In this document: in pieces, positions 9,246-21,422 of the stretch | How positions within the stretch are numbered: the stretch's first letter is position 1 | How the letters are laid out: every line of letters begins with the position of its first letter | Source of the DNA: Bacillus gaemokensis | GTDB lineage: Bacteria; Bacillota; Bacilli; Bacillales; Bacillaceae_G | Direction of reading: 5' to 3' | DNA: 64,000 nucleotides | Assembly: GCF_001590835.1 (NCBI RefSeq) | Contig: NZ_LTAQ01000009.1 | Location: forward strand, 21,179-85,178 | Notes under the pieces: generated by a model | Told to the model about the DNA's origin: nothing | What the model saw: the letters and a program-made list of their open reading frames with translations, nothing else | The model's database searches: none | Position numbers and translations under genes: made by a program

Positions 9246-9752
9246 ATGAACATAGTTCTTTTATCAAGTATTGTTGCCGTGTGTATGGCTGTTGGTGCAA
9301 TGTTTATTCGTTTAAAAGCAGCAAAGAAACCTGCAACATTGAAAAAAATTATTCTCCCACCGTTTTTTATGAGTACGGGGGCTCTGATGTACGTTTTTCC
9401 AGAATTTCGATTAACTCCAGCCGAAATGTTAGAAGCAATTGGCGTTGGTTTGTTTTTCTCGATTTTTCTTATTAAAACATCTAAATTTGAAGTGCGCGGA
9501 CAAGAAATTTACTTAAAGCGTTCAAAAGCATTCGTCTTTATTTTAATTGGTTTACTTGTAGTACGTATTGTATTTAAGACATATTTGAGTCAATCACTTG
9601 ATTTAGGACAACTAAGTGGTATGTTCTTCTTACTTGCTTTTGCAATGATTGTATCGTGGAGAATCGCGATGTATCGTTCATTTATGAAAGTACAAAAGGA
9701 AATGGAAAAAGAAGATGGGTTCTATAATGAGAAAGATATGAAGTTAACGTAA
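9246..9752 (+). CDS. CcdC-like membrane protein (DUF1453)
   Basis: The 168-residue product has about five membrane segments and the DUF1453 pattern (KKIILPPFFMSTGALMYVFP; KTSKFEVRGQEIYLKRSKAF). It matches YneJ/CcdC of B. subtilis, encoded beside ccdA. CcdC is dispensable for cytochrome c synthesis in B. subtilis, so its role is uncertain. Here it probably forms an operon with ccdA and ends at a strong terminator. Confidence 0.85.
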   Translation: MNIVLLSSIVAVCMAVGAMFIRLKAAKKPATLKKIILPPFFMSTGALMYVFPEFRLTPAEMLEAIGVGLFFSIFLIKTSKFEVRGQEIYLKRSKAFVFILIGLLVVRIVFKTYLSQSLDLGQLSGMFFLLAFAMIVSWRIAMYRSFMKVQKEMEKEDGFYNEKDMKLT

Positions 9753-9775
9753 AGAGTAGAAATTTTATATGTATG

Positions 9776-9812
9776 AAAAAACAGCGTCTAATATATAGAC
9801 GCTGTTTTTTTG
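9776..9812 (+). terminator. Terminator of the ccd operon
   Basis: AAAAAACAGCGTCTA pairs with TAGACGCTGTTTTTTT. Confidence 0.88.
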
Positions 9813-10030
9813 ACGATATTTCCAGTGCACTTGATCTAAAAACTGAAACATTACTTTGGAAAAGGTTGATTACTAACAATAAAGTAAACTGTGTAATTGT
9901 ATCTAACAGAAGAATAATTCTTGAAAAGGCAGATCATATCATTGTTTTAAATAATAGGGGTATAGAAGCTCAAGGGAATTTAGATGAGGTACTCAACAGT
10001 TCTAATGAAATAAAATGTATTATAGATTGA
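9813..10030 (+). pseudogene. Remnant of an ABC-transporter ATPase (C-terminal end)
   Basis: Directly after the terminator, an open frame encodes DDISSALDLKTETLLW..., VIVSNRRIILEKADHIIVL and GNLDEVL. These are the D-loop, H-loop region and C-terminal part of an exporter-type ABC ATPase (MdlA/MdlB-like). Walker A, Q-loop and signature are missing, and the switch histidine position reads N (SNR instead of SHR). No start codon with a ribosome binding site belongs to it; the in-frame ATG at 9773 precedes the terminator. It is a decayed fragment. Confidence 0.8.
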
Positions 10031-10085
10031 ACAGTTATTAAATGAATGTTTTTAATGATATTCCCTATATAAAATGAAAATGAAT

Positions 10086-10122
10086 CAAAAAAGATTGCCT
10101 GTAGAGTTGGCAATCTTTTTTC
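10086..10122. terminator. Bidirectional terminator
   Basis: AAAAAAGATTGCC pairs with GGCAATCTTTTTT between the ABC remnant and the DUF2621 gene. Confidence 0.85.
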
Positions 10123-10142
10123 GATAAACATAGAAGATGGGG

Positions 10143-10574
10143 TTATTTCGCAAGTAAAGATTGATAATTCGAGTAATCGATTTGCTTTTCTTGTAGCTTC
10201 TTAATTAAAAATTTATGATCTCGCTTTGGAGTAGCTATAATATACCCTTTAATGATTAAATCTTCAGTTATTTTAGGTGCTTTTTCTTCTAAAGCTAATT
10301 CTCCAATTTTACCAGCAATTTTGGACCGTGCAACATCGCGGAAAAGTTCAGGGACTGGGCTTACAAGTTCCTCTAATAATTGTTTTTGCTCGTCATCCCA
10401 TAAATGCCGTGTTTGATCAATATATCGTTGCTCCCAATCTAAAATAGACATGCCGTCTTCTTTTGGTAGACGTTTCAAGAATTTTCGGAACATAAAATAT
10501 CCACCAATAGACATAAGGCCCAGTAAAATAACAGTCCAAGTAACAATAAACCAACTAAACCATCCTTCGAGCAA
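10143..10574 (-). CDS. YneK-like DUF2621 membrane-anchored protein
   Basis: The 143-residue product has one N-terminal membrane helix (WFSWFIVTWTVILLGLMSIG), then FMFRKFLKRLPKEDGMSILDWE and a soluble C-terminal domain. This is the DUF2621/YneK pattern. I place the start at TTG 10574 because AAAGGGGGGATAGA precedes it; longer frames begin inside non-coding sequence. In B. subtilis yneK follows ccdC, so its place beside ccdA/ccdC here is conserved, though inverted. The function is unknown. Confidence 0.82.
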   Translation of the reverse strand: MLEGWFSWFIVTWTVILLGLMSIGGYFMFRKFLKRLPKEDGMSILDWEQRYIDQTRHLWDDEQKQLLEELVSPVPELFRDVARSKIAGKIGELALEEKAPKITEDLIIKGYIIATPKRDHKFLIKKLQEKQIDYSNYQSLLAK

Positions 10575-10677
10575 GTCTATCCCCCCTTTACGATAGCAGT
10601 TTTCCTTTACTAGTATTATAAGCATTGAGATTGGTAGAAAGCAAGAACGCTTGGCCATTTTGACCAAGCGTTGTGAA

Positions 10678-10974
10678 TTAAACGAAGTATAGTTGTTCGA
10701 CACGTAATATATCATTATCATCTTCTACATATTCAATGATAAGTGTACCAACTTTACGATCTTTATCTTCAGTTGTGAAAATAGAGTAAGAAGTAAAACG
10801 TTTTGTTGATAGGCCGCTAATATGTGTAGGAAGAGAAATGTAGTCGTTATCGCGGAAAAACTCCATGAGCTCAACATCTTCAAATTGTTTTCGATCCACT
10901 GGTTGATTTGTGTAGCGACGTTGTAGTTGTTTTAAAGATTCGTTCCAAGAAATTACTTTTGTATCGTATACCAT
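10678..10974 (-). CDS. Small conserved-looking protein, function unknown
   Basis: The 98-residue soluble product (MVYDTKVISWNESL...) starts at ATG 10974, preceded by AAGGAGATAG. The upstream in-frame extension has no ribosome binding site. It is rich in charged and aromatic residues, has no membrane segment and ends in VEQLYFV. I do not recognise the family. It lies about 100 bp upstream of, and co-directional with, the DUF2621 gene. Confidence 0.75.
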   Translation of the reverse strand: MVYDTKVISWNESLKQLQRRYTNQPVDRKQFEDVELMEFFRDNDYISLPTHISGLSTKRFTSYSIFTTEDKDRKVGTLIIEYVEDDNDILRVEQLYFV

Positions 10975-11235
10975 TTGTTCTATCTCCTTACTATATGTAA
11001 TCATTAAGAACATATGTTCCATGTTAGTATACCTTGTTTTTAGTGAAAGGGAAAGCAAAAAATAATGTAAGCTTGGAAATCCAAGCTTACATAAAAAGGC
11101 GTCCATAATCATTTCTATTTTTTATTATAAGCTAGATAGAAATAGGAAACAAGGTACGAAGTGTTTTGTTGATAGTTTGTAAAATTCCGTTTATTGTAAA
11201 AAAGAGGGTTATATTAGTGAAAAGGGATGGGGAAA

Positions 11236-11841
11236 ATGACGTATATAATTTCACTTCAAGGACCAATGGCAAGCGGGAAAACAACGTTAGCGAGAAGGTT
11301 AGAAAAGCATGGATTTCCAATATTCTATGAAAATCCTTACGAAATTGTAGAAGAAAGAAAAAACTTAAACTTGGATATTTACACAAAAGAGGGATTTATT
11401 ACAAATCAAAAAATGTTTATTGAAGCAAAAATAAAAGAATTTCAGAATGTAGAGGGACGTATAGTCGTATTTGATCGTGGGCCGGAAGATATTGAGTTTT
11501 ATACAATACATTTTCCAAAACTTATAGGAATGGATTGGGATATTGAAAACGAACTAAAAGATGAATTGTATCAATTAAGAAAATGTCGTTCAGATGCGAT
11601 TTTTTATTTGGATATTTCTAAGAAGATATTGCAAGAGAGAAAGGAGAATGATAATACGAGAAGACGCAGTACGTTTGAAGAGCAGTTAGAGTTAGTAGAA
11701 ACTGAAAAACAGTGGTATAAACAATTTCCAGTTACATATGTGAGTACTGATGAAGTGACGGTAGAGGAAACAGAGTTATATTTCATGAAATGGTTAAATG
11801 AGAAAAAATATGAAGAAAATGTTCTTAAACAAGGGTTTTAA
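11236..11841 (+). CDS. P-loop nucleotide kinase-like protein (deoxynucleoside-kinase style)
   Basis: The roughly 201-residue protein has a Walker A loop GPMASGKTTLARRL near the N-terminus, VVFDRGPEDIEFY as a DRS/DRG-type catalytic segment, and a basic lid helix (QERKENDNTRRRSTFEEQ). These are the hallmarks of small AAA_33/dNK-like kinases. The start is ambiguous: ATG 11227 lies directly on the purine-rich site, ATG 11236 has GGATGGGG upstream and is preferred. The substrate is unknown. It is monocistronic. Confidence 0.78.
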   Translation: MTYIISLQGPMASGKTTLARRLEKHGFPIFYENPYEIVEERKNLNLDIYTKEGFITNQKMFIEAKIKEFQNVEGRIVVFDRGPEDIEFYTIHFPKLIGMDWDIENELKDELYQLRKCRSDAIFYLDISKKILQERKENDNTRRRSTFEEQLELVETEKQWYKQFPVTYVSTDEVTVEETELYFMKWLNEKKYEENVLKQGF

Positions 11842-11919
11842 TATAAAGAAAAAGATCATATTAATTCGACAATTTTAATCGTATTCTAGTCAATTAATGC
11901 GAGGAGAAGGGGATCATTA

Positions 11920-12115
11920 TGATTAAGATATTAGAAAACGTACAGGATGCTTCTATGTTACTATTAGTCTTATGTTCATTTTTTATTATAGACATCTGCG
12001 AAAAGTGAAATGGGAAAGAAAACTTTCTTTTTTTGAATCTACAATGTACATCTTAACTCAACTTGCATATTTACTTTGGGCAGGCAGTAGCCTTCTTAAA
12101 ATTTTGTCAAAATAG
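11920..12115 (+). pseudogene. Small membrane-protein gene split by a one-base shift in a T run
   Basis: ATG 11920 follows GAGGAGAAGGGG and encodes MIKILENVQDASMLLLVLCS, then stops at 12009. In the +1 frame the sequence continues without interruption from the T6 run (about 11979-11984) through YYRHLRKVKWERKLSFFE and a second hydrophobic stretch (LTQLAYLLWAGSSLLKIL) to a TAG at 12115. With one T fewer this would be one two-helix protein of about 64 residues. It is a recent frameshift, a base-call error or a slippery site. Confidence 0.55.
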
Positions 12116-12191
12116 AATAATAGCATGTATATGAAAATCACTTAGTCTGTAGGTGGTTTTTATATACATTTATATTTAGGTTTCATAAAAT

Positions 12192-12239
12192 AGTTGGGAG
12201 CTTTTTATCCCGCTATTTGCAGGCAATAAGCTCCCAACT
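12192..12239. repeat. Short palindromic element, copy 1
   Basis: AGTTGGGAGCTT and AAGCTCCCAACT form a perfect 12-bp outer stem enclosing an inner palindrome around CCCGCTATTTGCAGGC. The interior (TATCCxxCTATTTGC.GGC..TAA..CTCCCA) recurs at 31147-31180. Its size and spread suit the short interspersed repeats known from the B. cereus group; I cannot assign a family. Confidence 0.6.
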
Positions 12240-12254
12240 GATGGAAGTTTCACT

Positions 12255-12737
12255 TTATATGGAAGAGGAAGAATAGGCTTGTTTCATTAATGTAAGTAAG
12301 TTTTCAGTTATTTTTTGACGTAGCAACCCATGTTCTTTATCGTTATATTGATATTGTACATCAAACCATTTTTCATTTGGATAACGCCAAACAGGATAAG
12401 GTTTTCGTTCTTCTGGTTCCCACTCGTAACGCGGGAATATATGGGCGTGTAAAAATGGATCTGTATTACCTAATATGGAGTAATTAACTCTTCTTGGATT
12501 ACAGGATTTTTCAATAGCATCTCCAATTAAGCTCATATCTAACAGATAATCATTACGTTCTTTACAATTTAAATCATTTAAAGTGTTTACTTTAGGCGAA
12601 GCGAGGAGGACACAATATCCGGGAAGAAATTGCGTATCACCGATAACGGCAAATCCACTCTTCATTTTCGTTATTACCATGGGATTTTCATTCCGCTCAG
12701 TTGAAGCGATTCGATCTTGTTTCCAATCTGTATTCAT
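12255..12737 (-). CDS. HIT-family hydrolase-like protein
   Basis: The 160-residue protein has a HAHIFPRYEW segment fitting the HIT histidine triad region and an N-terminal half (GFAVIGDTQFLPGYCVLL) typical of HIT nucleotide-binding folds. HIT proteins hydrolyse or transfer nucleoside phosphoramidates or dinucleoside polyphosphates. The start at 12737 follows GGAGGAGT. The third histidine of the canonical HxHxHxx motif is replaced (HAHIFPR), so activity may differ from that of Ap4A hydrolases. Confidence 0.8.
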   Translation of the reverse strand: MNTDWKQDRIASTERNENPMVITKMKSGFAVIGDTQFLPGYCVLLASPKVNTLNDLNCKERNDYLLDMSLIGDAIEKSCNPRRVNYSILGNTDPFLHAHIFPRYEWEPEERKPYPVWRYPNEKWFDVQYQYNDKEHGLLRQKITENLLTLMKQAYSSSSI

Positions 12738-12845
12738 ATGAAACTCCTCCAATTTTGTTAAGTAGATTTTATTTAATTTATATATGATTTCTTTATATAG
12801 ATTTTAAGAAGTAAAGGATGTGTAATAACGTACTACAAGGTAAGC

Positions 12846-13802
12846 TTATACTGATTTTGTGCAACGATAAATAGCAAGTGTTTTTGGATCCTTCCATATC
12901 CCATTATGAAGGGATAACTCATTGTCTATTTCATTTGTAAGCCATTCTTTCATTTCTGAATGGAGTTGGATATCACCTGGTATGTTTAATGATGGGAACA
13001 TACTAGTAATATAATTAACGATAGGTGTAGCGTTATGAAATATAAGTGAATTATGAATAACCGTCTCTTCTACGGCCTGAAAAACAGATTGTAACAATTG
13101 TTTTCCATTTTCTAAACAAAATGGAGCAGCTGTTGGTGCTTTTTCAGGTAAATCAAATGTGACTAACATTTTGTTACACATCTCATCCATATAAGGTAAT
13201 GAGATGTGAGAATTTGTTGTGGCTAGAAACTTACCTCCAGGGCAAATTACTTTATGAAATCCTTGAATTGTTTTTTCTACATCCGTCATGTGATACAACA
13301 TATGCCTTGCAATAATCCAATCGTAAGAATCGACTGGGAAAGGAAGTTTATTAGCATCTCCAAGTTTCCATTCAATATTTACATGTTGCAGTGCCGCGTT
13401 CAGGGCAGCCTCTCGCAGCATAGTTGTAGATTGGTCAAGACCAGTGAGATGCCCCTTATGGCCGTTTGCTTGTAGTGACACAAGGAATTTTCCGTTAGCG
13501 CATCCAACCTCTAATACCTTTTCTGCTCCTTGTAATTGCAAATGATTAATTACAACTGTATCTAAGTCTACTTGTTTTTCTTCATATTTTTTATGAGTAT
13601 TGATCCTTGTTTGCAGATGATTACTTACAGCATATTGCCTTTTTACATCATTCATTTTTTCTGACTCCACCTTTGTGCAAAATTGATGAATAGCATGTGT
13701 TAAAACATCTGTTTTATTTAAACCTTCATAATGAAGTGCAGCCTCAAATTTTTCTAGTAATCTCTCGTCGATTCGAAAGTGAATATCTTTTCTCTTAACC
13801 AA
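12846..13802 (-). CDS. SAM-dependent methyltransferase with an RHH-like N-terminal segment
   Basis: The product has 318 residues. Residues about 1-48 (KRKDIHFRIDERLLEKFEAAL..GLNKTDVLTHAIHQF) read as a ribbon-helix-helix/MetJ-Arc fold: a short strand, then two helices. Residues about 70-230 are a class I methyltransferase with motif I EVGCANGKFLVSL, LTGLDQS, and IIARHMLYHM, followed by a C-terminal substrate region. It starts at TTG 13802 after AAGGGGGACC. The gene is divergent from hutP with 197 bp between them. A DNA-binding N-terminus on a small-molecule-type methyltransferase is uncommon; the substrate is unknown. Confidence 0.82.
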   Translation of the reverse strand: MVKRKDIHFRIDERLLEKFEAALHYEGLNKTDVLTHAIHQFCTKVESEKMNDVKRQYAVSNHLQTRINTHKKYEEKQVDLDTVVINHLQLQGAEKVLEVGCANGKFLVSLQANGHKGHLTGLDQSTTMLREAALNAALQHVNIEWKLGDANKLPFPVDSYDWIIARHMLYHMTDVEKTIQGFHKVICPGGKFLATTNSHISLPYMDEMCNKMLVTFDLPEKAPTAAPFCLENGKQLLQSVFQAVEETVIHNSLIFHNATPIVNYITSMFPSLNIPGDIQLHSEMKEWLTNEIDNELSLHNGIWKDPKTLAIYRCTKSV

Positions 13803-13924
13803 TTTTGGTCCCCCTTACAGCTGTTAGTGAGACTATAGCATGCTTTGAAATTTTCTGTAAATAAATTGTGTACACAGTGGAGACAGAGTATTGGAAAAAT
13901 TCATTCGAATAATTGTTTAAACTA

Positions 13925-13953
13925 TTGACGATTTAAACGTTTTCATATATTCT
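13925..13953 (+). promoter_or_regulatory. hut operon promoter with overlapping cre-like site
   Basis: TTGACG (13925-13930), a 17-nt spacer and TATTCT (13948-13953) form a sigma-A-type promoter about 45 bp upstream of hutP. Between them, TTTAAACGTTTTCAT (13932-13946) matches a catabolite-responsive element with one mismatch. This would place CcpA repression on the promoter, in keeping with the known catabolite repression of hut operons. Confidence 0.6.
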
Positions 13954-13999
13954 TAAATTAAGTAATATTCAAATAATTTATAAGAAATGAGAGAGTCAC

Positions 14000-14440
14000 A
14001 TGCTTCTTCAAGGAACACATCGAATTGGTCGTATGGCCATGTTGTTGGCGCTTGCGGAGGAAAATGAAAGCCCTGTACTATCAATCCCAAAAGGTTGGAA
14101 GTATTGTACTGGGAAAGTTGGTTCTATGAATTCGCAAAAGGTTGTCGCAGCAATGGAAACAGCGGCTAAGAGCAACCAAGTTATTGAAACAGACGTTTAC
14201 AGAGAAACGCATGCACTTTATCATGCAATCATGGAAGCGTTGTACGGAGTAACGAGAGGACAAATTCAGTTAGCAGACGTTCTTCGTACAGTAGGTCTTC
14301 GGTTTGCAATTGTGCGCGGTACACCATACGACGGAAAAAAAGAAGGCGAATGGGTTGCTGTTGCACTTTATGGAACGATAGGTGCACCTGTAAAAGGATC
14401 TGAGCATGAGGCGATTGGTTTAGGAATTAATCACATATGA
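14000..14440 (+). CDS. hutP: HutP, anti-terminator of the histidine-utilisation operon
   Basis: The 146-residue product matches the HutP family throughout ([15 protein letters not shown].., [42 protein letters not shown]), including the histidine-rich Mg2+/L-histidine site. HutP hexamers bind UAG repeats in the leader RNA between hutP and hutH when histidine is present and prevent transcription termination. It is the first gene of the operon, and that leader element is visible immediately downstream. Confidence 0.97.
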   Translation: MLLQGTHRIGRMAMLLALAEENESPVLSIPKGWKYCTGKVGSMNSQKVVAAMETAAKSNQVIETDVYRETHALYHAIMEALYGVTRGQIQLADVLRTVGLRFAIVRGTPYDGKKEGEWVAVALYGTIGAPVKGSEHEAIGLGINHI

Positions 14441-14448
14441 TTTGCCCA

Positions 14449-14520
14449 TAGTCTATTAGTTAGAAGGGGGCCTTGCTTTTTGGGACAGAAGTCTGTCTTA
14501 AAAAGGTAAGGTCCTCTTTT
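14449..14520 (+). promoter_or_regulatory. HutP-responsive attenuator (UAG repeats plus terminator)
   Basis: TAG triplets at 14449, 14457 and 14461 precede a long hairpin. GGGGGCCTTGC..GACAGA pairs with TCTGTC..GTAAGGTCCTC, followed by TTTT at 14517. This is the arrangement of the B. subtilis hut attenuator: HutP-histidine-Mg2+ binds the UAGs and opens the stem. It separates hutP from hutHUIG. Confidence 0.85.
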
Positions 14521-14540
14521 GCTCTTTTTAAGGAGGAAAA

Positions 14541-16061
14541 ATGATGATTACGTTAACAGGACATTCATTGACAGTAGAAGAAATGAAACAATTGTTGTTT
14601 GAAGGAGAGGGAGTAACAGCTTGCCCAAATAGCATGCAAAAAGTGGCTGAGTGCCGTGAGGTTGTAGAAAAGATCGTAGATGACGGAAAAGTTGTTTACG
14701 GTATTACAACAGGTTTTGGGAAATTTAGTGATGTACTCATTCAGAAAGATGATGTAAAGGCGCTTCAGCATAATTTAATCCAATCACACGCATGCGGAAT
14801 TGGTGATCCATTCCCAGAAGAAGTTTCACGTGGAATGTTGATTTTACGTGCTAATACGATGTTAAAAGGTGTATCTGGTGTTCGACCGCTTGTTGTAAAT
14901 AGGCTGTTAGAGTTTGTAAATCGTAAAATTCATCCGGTTATCCCGCAGCAAGGTTCATTAGGTGCGAGCGGTGATTTAGCTCCATTATCCCATCTTGCTC
15001 TTGTTCTATTAGGAGAAGGGGAAGTGTTTTATAAGGGGAAACGTGTTCATGCAGTGGTAGCTCTGACAGAAGAAGGATTAGAGCCAATTGAATTAGAAGC
15101 GAAAGAAGGGCTTGCATTAATCAATGGTACGCAAGCGATGACAGCGCAAGGAATTCTTTCTTATATAGAAGCTGAAGCGATTGCGTATCAATCAGAATTA
15201 ATTGCATCGATGACAATGGAAGGATTGCGCGGTATTATCGATGCATTTGATGAAAATGTTCATAAAGCTCGTGGCTATCAAGAACAAGTAGAAGTTGCTA
15301 AGCGCATTCGTGACGTACTTCATGATAGTAAGCTTGTAACAAAGCAAGGGGAACTTCGAGTGCAAGATGCATACTCACTTCGCTGTATTCCGCAGGTGCA
15401 CGGTGCTTCTTGGCAAGTTTTAAATTATGTAAAAGAAAAATTAGAAATTGAAATGAATGCAGCAACAGATAACCCACTTATTTTTGATGGTGGAGAAAAA
15501 GTAATTTCTGGTGGGAACTTCCACGGACAACCAATTGCATTTGCAATGGACTTTTTAAAGGTTGGAATGGCGGAACTTGCGAATATTTCTGAGCGTCGGA
15601 TTGAACGTCTTGTGAATCCGCAATTAAACGATTTACCACCATTCTTAAGCCCAGAGCCAGGACTTCAGTCTGGTGCAATGATTATGCAATATGCAGCAGC
15701 TTCACTCGTTTCAGAAAATAAAACGTTAGCACATCCAGCAAGTGTGGACTCTATTCCATCATCAGCTAACCAGGAAGATCATGTAAGTATGGGAACAATT
15801 GCTTCACGTCATGCGCATCAAATTATTCAAAACGTAAGACGCGTTCTTGCAATTGAAATGATCTGTGCAATGCAAGCTGCAGAATATCGAGGTATTGAAG
15901 AGATGAGTACAGCGACGAAAGCCTTTTATCACCAAGGTCGTCAGCAAGCACCTTCAATTACAAACGACCGTATTTTCTCAACAGATATTGAAAATATTGC
16001 ACATTGGTTAAAAACAAGCCATTGGACGAAAGAACGAATGAATGTAAATGCAGCACTATAA
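14541..16061 (+). CDS. hutH: Histidine ammonia-lyase
   Basis: This 505- or 506-residue cytoplasmic enzyme deaminates L-histidine to urocanate and ammonia. The Ala142-Ser143-Gly144 triad in [14 protein letters not shown] forms the MIO cofactor. Other conserved segments are [10 protein letters not shown] and [25 protein letters not shown] precedes tandem ATGs at 14541 and 14544; either may be used. It is the first enzyme gene after the HutP attenuator. Its length is normal. Confidence 0.98.
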   Translation: MMITLTGHSLTVEEMKQLLFEGEGVTACPNSMQKVAECREVVEKIVDDGKVVYGITTGFGKFSDVLIQKDDVKALQHNLIQSHACGIGDPFPEEVSRGMLILRANTMLKGVSGVRPLVVNRLLEFVNRKIHPVIPQQGSLGASGDLAPLSHLALVLLGEGEVFYKGKRVHAVVALTEEGLEPIELEAKEGLALINGTQAMTAQGILSYIEAEAIAYQSELIASMTMEGLRGIIDAFDENVHKARGYQEQVEVAKRIRDVLHDSKLVTKQGELRVQDAYSLRCIPQVHGASWQVLNYVKEKLEIEMNAATDNPLIFDGGEKVISGGNFHGQPIAFAMDFLKVGMAELANISERRIERLVNPQLNDLPPFLSPEPGLQSGAMIMQYAAASLVSENKTLAHPASVDSIPSSANQEDHVSMGTIASRHAHQIIQNVRRVLAIEMICAMQAAEYRGIEEMSTATKAFYHQGRQQAPSITNDRIFSTDIENIAHWLKTSHWTKERMNVNAAL

Positions 16062-16066
16062 AGTGA

Positions 16067-20020
<3,954 letters not shown>

Positions 20021-20022
<2 letters not shown>

Positions 20023-20057
20023 AAAGAGGTCTCTCCTTATTGGGGAGGCTTCTTTTT
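20021..20057 (+). terminator. hut operon terminator
   Basis: AAAAAGAGGTCTCTCC pairs imperfectly with GGGGAGGCTTCTTTTT. Confidence 0.8.
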
Positions 20058-20202
20058 ATTGTTCCATATACGAATACTGTGTGATAAGAGCTTATAAATT
20101 GACGTATTAGTTTGTAAGGGATTATGATTCATATATGAAATATATTTAAAGTTATAGTGAAAAATATAGAGTTTAATTATAAAAGGTATAGGGGGAATTA
20201 AG

Positions 20203-21330
20203 ATGACAAATTTAAAGAGCAAAGCAGCAAGTATATATGAAGGCACGAATATAAACAGTTGGGGATCCTTTCAAAATGTGGAAGAAACAAAGTTATTTAA
20301 TCCGATTCAAATTGGTGCTTGGTCTCTTTGTAACCGTGTGGCAATGGCACCGATGACGCGTTGTTTTGCCAATGATGAAACAGGAGTAGTTGGAGCTGAT
20401 GTAGTTGAATATTACCGAAAACGTGCAGCTGATGGCGTAGGTCTAATCATTACAGAAGGGATTGTAATTAGCCCAAGAGCAAAAGGAAATCCAGGTGTTC
20501 CGGGCATTTATACAGGGGAACAAATTGATTCTTGGAAACCGGTAACAGATGCAGTACATAAAGAAGGTGGAACGATTATTGCTCAAATATGGCATGTAGG
20601 ACGTATGAGTCATCATGAACTAACGGGTGGACTCTTGCCGCAAGCACCGTCAGCGATTGCAGCACAAGGAAATGTACCGCGTTTTCGTAAGCCTTTTGAT
20701 ACGCCAGAAGCAATGACAATAGAAGATATTCAAGAGGTTATCAAGCAATATGCACAAGCTGCTAGGAATGCGATAGAAGCTGGATTTGATGGGGTGGAAA
20801 TTCACGGAGCACATGGATACTTAATTGATCAATTTGCTTATGAATTTGCTAATGATCGAAAGGATCATTATGGGGGAGACCTAAAACAAAGGTTAACGTT
20901 TATGAAAGAAGTATTACAAGCTGTAATAAGTGCGATTGGTGCAGATAAAACACTCATTCGTTTTTCTGCATTCAAAGGTGATAATCCGAGCTATATGTGG
21001 GAAAATCCTGAAGAGGCAATTAAGACCTTCGTAGAGATGTTCCATGAAGTTGGTTTAACGATGATTCACCCTTCGACCATGAATTATACACAAGTGATAG
21101 CTGACGGGAAAAACTTGCATCAATTGGTTCGCAAATATTGGAATGGTGTAGTTGTTGGAGTAGGGGGGTTAAATCCGAAAGAAGCAGAACAGGCACTTCA
21201 AGAAGGAACAATTGATGTAGCGGCATTTGGTAGACCATTGATTTCTAATCCAGATTTTGTTCATCGAATTAAACACGGGGAAAGTTTAGAGGAATACGAT
21301 GCAAAACAGCATCTTGCCACATTAATATGA
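20203..21330 (+). CDS. Old-yellow-enzyme family NADH:flavin oxidoreductase
   Basis: The 375-residue TIM barrel has the OYE signature elements MAPMTRCFAND, IAQIWHVGRMSH, EIHGAHGYLIDQF and VGVGGLNPKEAE, plus FGRPLISNPDFV near the end. It binds FMN and reduces activated alkenes or nitro compounds using NAD(P)H. The ribosome binding site AGGGGG lies upstream of ATG 20203. It is monocistronic with its own terminator. The physiological substrate is unknown. Confidence 0.93.
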   Translation: MTNLKSKAASIYEGTNINSWGSFQNVEETKLFNPIQIGAWSLCNRVAMAPMTRCFANDETGVVGADVVEYYRKRAADGVGLIITEGIVISPRAKGNPGVPGIYTGEQIDSWKPVTDAVHKEGGTIIAQIWHVGRMSHHELTGGLLPQAPSAIAAQGNVPRFRKPFDTPEAMTIEDIQEVIKQYAQAARNAIEAGFDGVEIHGAHGYLIDQFAYEFANDRKDHYGGDLKQRLTFMKEVLQAVISAIGADKTLIRFSAFKGDNPSYMWENPEEAIKTFVEMFHEVGLTMIHPSTMNYTQVIADGKNLHQLVRKYWNGVVVGVGGLNPKEAEQALQEGTIDVAAFGRPLISNPDFVHRIKHGESLEEYDAKQHLATLI

Positions 21331-21338
21331 ATAAGGAT

Positions 21339-21372
21339 AAAAGGAGAGCACATAAGTGTTCTCCTTTTATTA
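21339..21372 (+). terminator. Rho-independent terminator
   Basis: AAAAGGAGAGCAC pairs with GTGTTCTCCTTTT, followed by T-rich sequence. Confidence 0.85.
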
Positions 21373-21422
21373 TTTTGTTAGGCAAAGAATATAAGAGAAT
21401 GACATGATAGGGGGAAGCGAAA

